The notes under the pieces are model-generated. The model made no database searches. It worked only from the letters and a program-made list of their open reading frames with translations, and was not told where the DNA came from. 5,708 nucleotides of DNA from Clostridia bacterium (GTDB lineage Bacteria > Bacillota > Clostridia > Christensenellales > Aristaeellaceae), in NCBI GenBank assembly GCA_017551645.1, contig JAFZLE010000315.1, forward strand, positions 1 to 5,708. The letters run 5' to 3'. Below are positions 1 to 4,575 of the stretch, piece by piece. A program made the position numbers and the translations under genes. The first letter of the stretch is position 1; each line of letters opens with the position of its first letter.

Positions 1-1
1 G

Positions 2-220
2 TCGGTGCTCGCTTACGGCCTTCCCCTCGTGTTTATGATAGCGGGCATGTTCCTGGGATCCCTGGTGAGCGACAACGAACTGATCCAGGCGCTTTCTGCC
101 CTGTTTTTCGGCGGCGTCGGGGCTTTATACCTGTTATTGAGCGAAAAAAAACGCCGGAAGACCCAGCGTTTCAAATGCGTGGTTTCAAGCTCAAGCGGCG
201 ATCAAAGAAAACTCAGCTGA
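2..220 (+). CDS. RseC/MucC-family membrane protein, C-terminal part (5' end outside window)
   Basis: An open frame enters from the left edge and ends at TGA 218-220, giving about 72 C-terminal residues. Two hydrophobic segments (LPLVFMIAGMFLGSL and LIQALSALFFGGVGALYLLL) are separated by a short polar turn, then a very basic tail (EKKRRKTQRFK) and a Ser-rich end. The LPL...AGMFLGSL segment, the Gly-rich second helix and the basic cytoplasmic tail match the C-terminal half of RseC/MucC proteins. That family is linked to SoxR reduction and sigma-E control in Proteobacteria and is often found beside rnf genes in anaerobes. The Cys-containing N-terminal part that would confirm the family is not in the window. 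A GTG at position 5 lies within the first membrane segment and is unlikely to be the true start. The last 19 nt overlap the end of the convergent DprA-like gene, and a terminator for the opposite strand lies inside this coding sequence. Confidence 0.7.
   Translation, partial: SVLAYGLPLVFMIAGMFLGSLVSDNELIQALSALFFGGVGALYLLLSEKKRRKTQRFKCVVSSSSGDQRKLS
144..171 (-). terminator. Rho-independent terminator of the minus-strand operon
   Basis: Read on the minus strand, AAACGCTGG (171-163), loop GTCTT (162-158) and CCGGCGTTT (157-149) form a 9-bp stem with one G-U wobble. A run of five more T (148-144) follows directly. It begins about 30 nt after the stop codon of the DprA-like gene. On the plus strand the same hairpin is followed by CAAATGCG and has no T tract, so it should work only for minus-strand transcription. 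It lies wholly within the coding sequence of the RseC-type gene, where it encodes the basic KKRRKTQRF stretch. Confidence 0.82.
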
Positions 221-1158
221 TTATACTCGTCCGAGCTGCGCCATTTGCCCGCCACCGCGGACACGGAAAAATCGCCTATATCCTTAACCATTTTGAATCC
301 CTTGTTTGCCAGTGACACGTTCGCTTCGCATTCCGGGCTTTCCAGCACGTAAAGGTCGTCGCACAGTTTGAGCCTTGCCGCTTCCTGCTCGCCGCGCCTC
401 GCGTCGGTGGACAGCACGAAAACCGCCTGAGACAGTGCGAACAGCGTGCGCGTCCTTAGCGCTGTGTTTTTGCTGTCATCCTGCCTGTCTGGATGGCAAA
501 GCCCTATGATCAGGTTTTGTTCAAGCTTGGAAGCGAGCTCGCTGTTCATTTCCTGCCCGCACACATTCAGTCCCGCCTGCGCCATCAGCACGGTATTTCC
601 CGATAGATCGAGCATTTCCTTTACCGCGTGCCTGCACGCGCCGGGCGCGTCCTGGCTTATTATGCCAAAGCCGTTATGCACGAGCTCTCCCGCGAAAGCT
701 TTCAAGCCGCTTTTCAGTGACTCGCTCGTCTTTACCCCGCCTATACCGTTCAAGCCTATATTGCAGCCCTTAAGCAGGTCGACATTTCCCTTGGCGAACA
801 GCACGGGGCAGTTATACTGGCCCAGCGCGCGTATCAGGCGCGCAGGATAGTCTTTTCCGAAAGGAGTCAGTATATCGATCCGGCTCGTTATGCAGTCCTC
901 TATGAGCTTAGCGAGAGGCATATTCCTGTCCAGCAGGAGCCTGATTCTGTACGCCTCTTCGCTTCCTATGCTCAGCAGGTTCATGAGCTGGATCTCTTCA
1001 AGCCCTATCAGCTGACCGATGCCCCTGGAGTCGTTTATGTCGAGCCGTCCGGCGATCCATGCCACCTCTTTGGAAGTCAGAGGCAGCGCGCTTTCTTCGC
1101 CTGCCGTGAGCGGCAAGGTGAGAAGCATGTAGGCGTACGCTTTGTCATTGTGCTGCAT
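202..1158 (-). CDS. Divergent DprA/Smf-like Rossmann-fold protein
   Basis: This 318-residue protein is the last gene of the minus-strand operon. Its layout follows DprA (DNA-processing protein, single-strand DNA binding and RecA loading). An N-terminal helical region (1-95) contains a helix-hairpin-helix-like SRGIGQL stretch. The DprA entry signature KDYPARL...CPVLFAKG follows at 102-124, then a Rossmann-like domain at 130-290. The classic motifs are degenerate. The GSR strand is NIGLNGIGG (133-141), the SGGARGID loop is ISQDAPGACRHAV (167-179), and the RNRIIAGLS motif is RTRTLFALS (235-243) followed by QAVFVLSTDARRGEQEAA. Fold membership is therefore likely, but normal DprA activity is not assured. 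The C-terminus ends in NQLSFL, resembling a sliding-clamp-binding peptide. ATG at 1158 is preceded by AGAGGG 5 nt away, overlapping the PHP stop, with an 11-nt gap. It could be a housekeeping DprA paralogue or a nucleotide-binding protein recruited to this operon. Confidence 0.72.
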   Translation of the reverse strand: MQHNDKAYAYMLLTLPLTAGEESALPLTSKEVAWIAGRLDINDSRGIGQLIGLEEIQLMNLLSIGSEEAYRIRLLLDRNMPLAKLIEDCITSRIDILTPFGKDYPARLIRALGQYNCPVLFAKGNVDLLKGCNIGLNGIGGVKTSESLKSGLKAFAGELVHNGFGIISQDAPGACRHAVKEMLDLSGNTVLMAQAGLNVCGQEMNSELASKLEQNLIIGLCHPDRQDDSKNTALRTRTLFALSQAVFVLSTDARRGEQEAARLKLCDDLYVLESPECEANVSLANKGFKMVKDIGDFSVSAVAGKWRSSDEYNQLSFL

Positions 1159-1169
1159 ATGATCCCTCT

Positions 1170-1865
1170 CTATGCCTCGATATAGTCAAAAAACGCCTGG
1201 GGCGTCGGTTGAGGAAGCTCTATGAATTCTTCCCGCTCGAATATATTCTCAAGGTAATGCGCGTCCGAAGAATGCAGGTGCTTGACATCCGGCAGTCCTT
1301 TGTGCGGAAGCGGCAATCCCTTGGTGACTTCCAGCGCTTTGAACGGAAGCTGGGAAGGCACGAAGCCCAGCGCCTGCAGCAGTCCGTTGGCGCCCCGGTT
1401 TATATGCGCCGGGATGGCGAGCCCGCCCCGTTTCGTTATTTCGGTGAACAGGTCGTCTATGCTCAGGTCCAGCGCCGTGATGAGCAGCCTTTCCTCTTCG
1501 GAAGTTATCTCGTCGTCCTCATCCATATACGCCTGGATACCGAACAGTTTGGGCTTGTTCTTTATCGGCGGCAAATGAGGATATATGAACCCGGAGAAAT
1601 CCACGGCTTCATCTACGGTTTTGAAATAGGCCAGCATATGCGCTTCTTCCTTAGTGGTCACTTCAAGCCCCGGCAGAAGCGCGATCCCGACATAGTCCGC
1701 GACTTGCTTTATAACTGGCAGCTGCAGCGCGGTATTGTGGTCCGTTACCGCTATCATGTCAAGCCCCTTGAGCTTGCTCATGTTGACTATGTTGTTGGGA
1801 GTCATGTCCATATCCCCGCACGGGGACAGACATGAATGCATATGCAGGTCAACCGCGCACTTCAT
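1170..1865 (-). CDS. PHP-domain metal-dependent phosphoesterase
   Basis: This 231-residue protein belongs to the PHP (polymerase and histidinol phosphatase) superfamily. It shows the full metal-ligand set: DLHMHS with H8 and H10, TDHNT with D42 and H43, GLEVTTKEEAH with E68 and H76, PAHINR with H154, and HSSDAH with D201 and H203. Such a set normally binds two or three metal ions and hydrolyses a phosphoester; relatives include nucleoside 3',5'-bisphosphate phosphatases and histidinol phosphatases. The substrate cannot be read from the sequence. An acidic segment (MDEDDEITSEEE, 114-125) sits mid-protein. The start codon directly follows the TAA of the preceding DRTGG gene with no gap, and AGGGG 8 nt upstream serves as ribosome binding site inside that gene, so translation is probably coupled. 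PHP proteins of this type are common beside [FeFe]-hydrogenase and DRTGG genes in Clostridia, which suggests a signalling or metabolite-phosphatase role. Confidence 0.88.
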   Translation of the reverse strand: MKCAVDLHMHSCLSPCGDMDMTPNNIVNMSKLKGLDMIAVTDHNTALQLPVIKQVADYVGIALLPGLEVTTKEEAHMLAYFKTVDEAVDFSGFIYPHLPPIKNKPKLFGIQAYMDEDDEITSEEERLLITALDLSIDDLFTEITKRGGLAIPAHINRGANGLLQALGFVPSQLPFKALEVTKGLPLPHKGLPDVKHLHSSDAHYLENIFEREEFIELPQPTPQAFFDYIEA

Positions 1866-2204
1866 TTATGCAGCCCCTACGCCTGCCTCCGCCATTTTGC
1901 CGCAGATACGGTACGCGTCGAGCTGGGTGCCCAGCACTGCGATGCCTTCTTCGGCCGCCTTGTCGAGCACTTCCTGCTCTACGGCGATGCCTTCGGGAAT
2001 GATAACGCAGCTCATCTCGTGAAGGCTGGCCACGGCGATAACGTTCATGTGGGTCTGCACCGTTATCCAGGCCATTCCGTCGGAACCGTGGGCCATCACC
2101 CAGGAGAGCAGGTCGCACGCGTAGCCGCATTTTACTTCGTTTTCGCCGGCAGCGCCGTTAAGCAGCCTAGCGTCTATGAGTTTCGCAAGTTCGTTTACAG
2201 TCAT
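1866..2204 (-). CDS. DRTGG-domain protein, second copy in the operon
   Basis: This 112-residue protein has no signal peptide and no membrane segment. It resembles the small stand-alone DRTGG-domain proteins that accompany clostridial hydrogenase genes; the same domain occurs in some phosphotransacetylases and CBS-domain proteins, and its function is unknown. Recognisable parts are the N-terminal MTVNELAKLIDARLL helix, the GYACDLLSWVMAH stretch (28-39), the WITVQTHMNVIAVASLHEM strand-helix (46-64), and the C-terminal EEGIAVLGTQLDAYRICGKM (85-104). The letters DRTGG are not themselves present. It is a distant paralogue of the first operon gene, sharing a (D)LLS/(D)MMS element and the GI(A/S)VLGT(Q/E)L element. 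ATG at 2204 is preceded by AGGAGA with 6 to 7 nt spacing, after a 12-nt gap from the hydrogenase stop. Four Cys (26, 30, 66, 101) do not form a standard Fe-S motif. Confidence 0.78.
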   Translation of the reverse strand: MTVNELAKLIDARLLNGAAGENEVKCGYACDLLSWVMAHGSDGMAWITVQTHMNVIAVASLHEMSCVIIPEGIAVEQEVLDKAAEEGIAVLGTQLDAYRICGKMAEAGVGAA

Positions 2205-2216
2205 GTTGTTTCTCCT

Positions 2217-3533
2217 CTATTCTCTGGTAAGCTCGCTTATCTCTACCATCTGTCTGGCCATTTCGCTGACCCTCGCCTTGAGCAGGAACAGACAATCCAT
2301 CTCTTTCGCGTAACCGCCCACTATATCTTCAGCCAGCGCCTGGCAGGTGGGCGAACCGCAGGAACCGCAGTCCAGCCCCGGCAGTTTTTTGCGTATCTCT
2401 TCTATCCTGTCCAGTTTCTTTACCGCGGCGGAAAAATCGCTGTCCAGCTTCATGGCCTCTATCTGGCGTATGGGCGCGTCAAAGCACAGTTCGTCGCCCA
2501 GTTCCCTTACGTCGTCAAGGCTCACTGCGTCGGAGACCTTGACCTTTGGAAGGTTCACCACCAGCTGGCGGATGCGGTTTCGCGCAATGTACATGTTCTC
2601 AAACACGATAGGTCCGCCCACGCAGCCGCCTTCGCAGGCAAGCCCTTCAAAATACTTGAGTTCCGGCAGCCTGTCGTTTTCGATCTGTTCCAGTACCCTG
2701 CTCACGTTTTCGATGCCGTCCACCGCGAGCGCCTCTTCTTCCTCTATGGCCAGCGCTTCGCCGCCGGTCCTGGCCCAGCCGATGCCCAGCGCAGTGCATG
2801 GATGCGGCTCTATCTCGTCATGATCGTCGCTCTTCACGCGCCTTAACTGGCTGGACAGAAGCCCGTAGATCTCCAGTATGGAGATGGCTCCGTTGACCGC
2901 GCTCTTTGTGTGGCCTATGGGATTTCTGATGGCGGTGGCCTTCGAGGCGCAGGGCGTTATGAAAAAGCACCCGACCTCCTCAGGCTTCGCGCCCGTGCGC
3001 TTGCAGAATTCGCTCCTCGCGCGTGTAGCCGCCAGCTCCATCGGGCTTCTTACGTCGACTACGTTGTCGATAAGCTCCGGGAAGCGGACCTGTATAAGTC
3101 TGAGCACCGCCGGACACGCGGACGATATAAGAGGTTTGGGGCAGGATGGGCTCTTCAGTTTTTCCATTATGGCCCTGGACGCCAGATCGGCACCCACCGC
3201 CACGTCGAATACGTCGTTAAAGCCCATCCGCAAAAGTCCTCTCGTTATGGAGGATATGTCGTCTATGCGCTTGAACTGACCGTACAGCGCAGGCGCCGGC
3301 AGCGCGATCTTGTATTTGTAACGGTTTATGCTGCTGAGCGGATCGGTCACCGCTATCTTCGCGTGCTGCTTGCACACGCGTATGCATTCGCCGCAGTCTA
3401 TGCAAAGCTCGTCGATTATGGTCGCCTTGCCTTTTCGTATTCGGATCGCCTCTGTAGGACAGCGTTTGAGGCAGCCCGTGCAGCCTACGCACTTTCCCTT
3501 ATCCAGGCGTACGGAATGGAGGTTCGTCGCCAT
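2217..3533 (-). CDS. Sensory-type [FeFe]-hydrogenase-like protein (HydS-like) without PAS domain
   Basis: This 438-residue iron-sulfur protein starts with a 2x[4Fe-4S] ferredoxin domain (C15, C18, C21, C25 and C44, C47, C50, C54). The [FeFe]-hydrogenase large-subunit domain follows at about 70-345. The H-cluster cysteines are conserved: C140 in the first motif (SSACP), C195 in the second (TPCASK, with K198), and C300 and C304 in the third (LACEGGC). The residue before C140, a proton-relay Cys in catalytic enzymes, is Ala139; the usual Glu six residues after C195 is Ala201; the Met residues flanking the H-cluster are Thr193 and Leu298. A further four-Cys cluster domain (C389, C392, C397, C414) and a short helical tail end the protein. 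Ala at the proton-relay position is a known mark of putative sensory hydrogenases, but the C-terminal PAS domain of those proteins is absent. An AGGAGG site inside the end of the ATPase gene drives the ATG, with a 1-nt gap between genes. Assembly of a real H-cluster would need HydEFG elsewhere. Confidence 0.88.
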   Translation of the reverse strand: MATNLHSVRLDKGKCVGCTGCLKRCPTEAIRIRKGKATIIDELCIDCGECIRVCKQHAKIAVTDPLSSINRYKYKIALPAPALYGQFKRIDDISSITRGLLRMGFNDVFDVAVGADLASRAIMEKLKSPSCPKPLISSACPAVLRLIQVRFPELIDNVVDVRSPMELAATRARSEFCKRTGAKPEEVGCFFITPCASKATAIRNPIGHTKSAVNGAISILEIYGLLSSQLRRVKSDDHDEIEPHPCTALGIGWARTGGEALAIEEEEALAVDGIENVSRVLEQIENDRLPELKYFEGLACEGGCVGGPIVFENMYIARNRIRQLVVNLPKVKVSDAVSLDDVRELGDELCFDAPIRQIEAMKLDSDFSAAVKKLDRIEEIRKKLPGLDCGSCGSPTCQALAEDIVGGYAKEMDCLFLLKARVSEMARQMVEISELTRE

Positions 3534-3534
3534 T

Positions 3535-3966
3535 TCAGGCCTCCTGTTTCAGATTGAATATCATTTCTATAAGTGTGCCTTCCCCGACTTTGGACTCGAT
3601 CCTGAACTTGTCCGCATTGCGGGCCATGTTGGCGAGCCCCATGCCGGCGCCAAAGCCCATCATGCGCACGTCGTCACTTGCGGTGGAATAGCCTTCGCTC
3701 ATCGCCAGTTCGATATCCGGAATGCCGGGACCTATATCCTTTGATATGAGCACCACGTCGTCCGGGTTGACTTCAAGCGATAGCGTGCCGCCGTCGGAGT
3801 GTATTACAAGGTTTATCTCCGCTTCGTAGCACGCGATGGACAGGCGCCTGACCACTCCCGCGTCCACTCCCAGCTTTTTCAGAATGCGCTTTATCTGGGC
3901 AGACGCTTCCCCGGCAGTGACAAAATCCATCTTCGCTACGTTGAATTCTTCCTTTAAAATGCTCAT
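3535..3966 (-). CDS. GHKL ATPase of the RsbW/SpoIIAB anti-sigma/serine-kinase type
   Basis: This 143-residue stand-alone HATPase domain has the Bergerat fold motifs in order: N box EAEINLVIHS (E48, N52, H56), G1 box DIGPGIPD (77-84) and G2 box GFGAGMGLANM (104-114). The ending GEGTLIEMIFNLK is the final strand typical of the family. Length and layout match RsbW, SpoIIAB and RsbT-like proteins, which bind ATP and either phosphorylate a STAS-domain protein on Ser/Thr or sequester a sigma factor. No dimerisation and histidine phosphotransfer domain is present, so it is not a classical histidine kinase. The ATG overlaps the stop of the preceding DRTGG gene (ATGA, 4 nt), and AAAGGA lies 6 nt upstream. 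Its location directly before the sensory hydrogenase suggests that it is the output module of the redox sensor, but no STAS or sigma partner is seen in the window. Confidence 0.87.
   Translation of the reverse strand: MSILKEEFNVAKMDFVTAGEASAQIKRILKKLGVDAGVVRRLSIACYEAEINLVIHSDGGTLSLEVNPDDVVLISKDIGPGIPDIELAMSEGYSTASDDVRMMGFGAGMGLANMARNADKFRIESKVGEGTLIEMIFNLKQEA
3540..3545 (-). promoter_or_regulatory. Ribosome binding site of the hydrogenase gene, inside the ATPase gene
   Basis: AGGAGG on the minus strand, 6 nt before the ATG at 3533, is embedded in the last codons (Gln-Glu-Ala-stop) of the ATPase gene. It is a full-consensus site, which supports the chosen start and suggests strong translation of the hydrogenase relative to its neighbours. 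Confidence 0.8.
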
Positions 3967-4319
3967 GCCTTGTCCTTTGTGCCGCCGACCAGGCCGCCGG
4001 CATAGAGCTTTCCGCTGGCAACGAATAACGTGAGCTCGGTACCCAGCACGCTTATGCCGTTTTCGTTGGCCATTTCCAACGCTTCAGCTGAAGGCAGCTT
4101 GCCCCGGGTGAACACTACCGCTCTTATGTCCAGCATGTCGCAGGTGCGCATAACCTGCGCGTTGACAAGTCCCGTAAGCAGGACCATATGCTCTTTTGGA
4201 AACGCCAGCACATCGCTCATCATATCGCTGGAACAGGCGCATTTGACATCCAGGTCCAGGTCGACCGTCTCGCTCAAGGGCTTGGCGGAAAGAATTTCCA
4301 TAACGCTACCGAGCTTCAT
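3963..4319 (-). CDS. DRTGG-domain protein, first gene of the operon
   Basis: This 118-residue soluble protein is of the small DRTGG-domain type found with clostridial hydrogenase genes. Landmarks are VKCACSSDMMSDVLAF (25-40), HMVLLTGLVNAQVMRTCDMLDIRAVVFTRGK (44-74) and ENGISVLGTELTLFVASGKLYAGGL (86-110). These form alternating strand-helix elements of a Rossmann-like or ligand-binding fold. The exact DRTGG letters are absent. It is paralogous to the fourth gene of the operon. A ligand-binding or regulatory role is plausible by analogy with DRTGG domains attached to phosphotransacetylase and CBS domains, but no biochemical function is established from what I can see. ATG at 4319 has AAAGGAGA upstream with a rather long 11-nt spacing; no better start exists nearby. 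Its stop overlaps the ATPase start by 4 nt. Confidence 0.8.
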   Translation of the reverse strand: MKLGSVMEILSAKPLSETVDLDLDVKCACSSDMMSDVLAFPKEHMVLLTGLVNAQVMRTCDMLDIRAVVFTRGKLPSAEALEMANENGISVLGTELTLFVASGKLYAGGLVGGTKDKA

Positions 4320-4330
4320 TTATACGAATC

Positions 4331-4338
4331 TCTCCTTT
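4331..4338 (-). promoter_or_regulatory. Ribosome binding site of the first operon gene
   Basis: AAAGGAGA on the minus strand lies 11 nt before the ATG at 4319. It is strong in sequence but wider in spacing than usual. It fixes the start of the leading DRTGG gene, because no in-frame start codon lies closer. Confidence 0.65.
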
Positions 4339-4356
4339 GTAATCTTTTCCAAATAT

Positions 4357-4385
4357 ATTATATCACATTTGTTACGATATTTCAA
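4357..4385 (-). promoter_or_regulatory. Sigma-A-type promoter of the minus-strand operon
   Basis: On the minus strand, TTGAAA (4385-4380) and TATAAT (4362-4357) are separated by exactly 17 nt. A TG one base before the -10 box makes it an extended -10 promoter. Transcription should begin near 4350, leaving a leader of about 30 nt that carries the ribosome binding site. It is the only strong promoter I see for the six-gene operon. Confidence 0.85.
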
Positions 4386-4388
4386 CAA
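4369..4388. promoter_or_regulatory. Inverted repeat over the operon -35 region, possible Rex-like operator
   Basis: TTGTT (4369-4373) and AACAA (4384-4388) form an inverted repeat that covers the -35 box and part of the spacer of the hydrogenase operon promoter. The half-sites resemble the clostridial Rex consensus TTGTTAA-N4-TTAACAA (18 bp), but this dyad is 20 bp long and matches only the outer five bases of each arm. Repression by blocking polymerase would fit the position. Rex as the binding protein is a guess. Confidence 0.35.
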
Positions 4389-4389
4389 T

Positions 4390-4399
4390 TCGCCGGCGA
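4390..4399. repeat. Perfect GC-rich 10-bp palindrome in the divergent spacer
   Basis: TCGCCGGCGA is self-complementary and stands out in an otherwise AT-rich spacer, just upstream of the -35 box of the minus-strand operon. A related CGGCG occurs at 4412-4416. It could be part of an operator, but its arms have no spacer, so it would not form an RNA hairpin. Confidence 0.3.
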
Positions 4400-4485
4400 C
4401 ATATTAAAACTCGGCGCTTTGCGGCAATTATGAATTATTGACAGCTGTAAAAATTCATTTTCAGTGCAAATGCCTGCACGTGATT

Positions 4486-4514
4486 TTGAAAAATAATATT
4501 TAACACAATATACT
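4486..4514 (+). promoter_or_regulatory. Candidate upstream promoter of the OppA-like gene
   Basis: TTGAAA (4486-4491) and TATACT (4509-4514) are separated by 17 nt and each match the sigma-A consensus in five of six bases. A start near 4521 would give a leader of about 55 nt. A second -10 box lies 29 nt further downstream, so the gene may have tandem promoters. Confidence 0.55.
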
Positions 4515-4531
4515 CATTCATTTTTGACACG

Positions 4532-4553
4532 ATGTGTTATAATAAAAACACAT
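4532..4553. promoter_or_regulatory. Perfect inverted repeat over an extended -10 box, likely operator
   Basis: ATGTGTT (4532-4538) and AACACAT (4547-4553) are a perfect 7-bp inverted repeat around an 8-nt centre. TATAAT (4538-4543) with its TG extension (TGT at 4535-4537) lies at the start of this dyad and would act as an extended -10 promoter for the OppA-like gene. There is no good -35 box 16 to 18 nt upstream (CATTCA at 4515-4520); a TTGACA at 4524-4529 lies only 8 nt away. A repressor bound to the dyad would cover the -10 box. Confidence 0.5.
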
Positions 4554-4561
4554 ATCCGTTT

Positions 4562-4570
4562 AAGGAGGGA
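4562..4570 (+). promoter_or_regulatory. Ribosome binding site of the OppA-like gene
   Basis: AAGGAGGGA contains a full AGGAGG core (4563-4568) 7 nt before the ATG at 4576. This is near-ideal and confirms the start of a gene that runs off the window. Confidence 0.88.
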
Positions 4571-4575
4571 ATCGC

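Noticed and set aside
1209..1835. 208-codon open frame on the plus strand
   Set aside because: It is antisense to the PHP gene, whose full metal-ligand set proves the minus-strand frame; the plus-strand product shows no family features.
1836..2846. 336-codon open frame on the plus strand
   Set aside because: It lies antisense to the DRTGG and hydrogenase genes, its product is rich in His, Tyr, Phe and Ala with no recognisable domain, and it has no convincing ribosome binding site. The opposite strand carries clear families.
2910..3557. 215-codon open frame on the plus strand
   Set aside because: It is antisense to the ferredoxin and H-cluster part of the hydrogenase gene; an Arg/Ala/Tyr-rich composition suggests a shadow of GC-rich codons.
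4425..4440. CAATTAT-GA-ATTATTG imperfect palindrome
   Set aside because: It is AT-rich with one mismatch per arm and far from both transcription starts; such dyads are expected by chance in this composition.
4438..4443. TTGACA as a -35 box for the plus strand
   Set aside because: No acceptable -10 box lies 16 to 18 nt downstream.
4456..4470. Possible CodY-type box (CATTTTCAG...) upstream of the OppA-like gene
   Set aside because: Only 9 of 15 positions match the CodY consensus and the right half is essentially missing, so it is not better than chance in AT-rich DNA.
4464..4479. GTGCA-N6-TGCAC inverted repeat in the spacer
   Set aside because: The 5-bp arms are not extended by flanking pairs and no T run follows, so it is neither a terminator nor a convincing operator alone.
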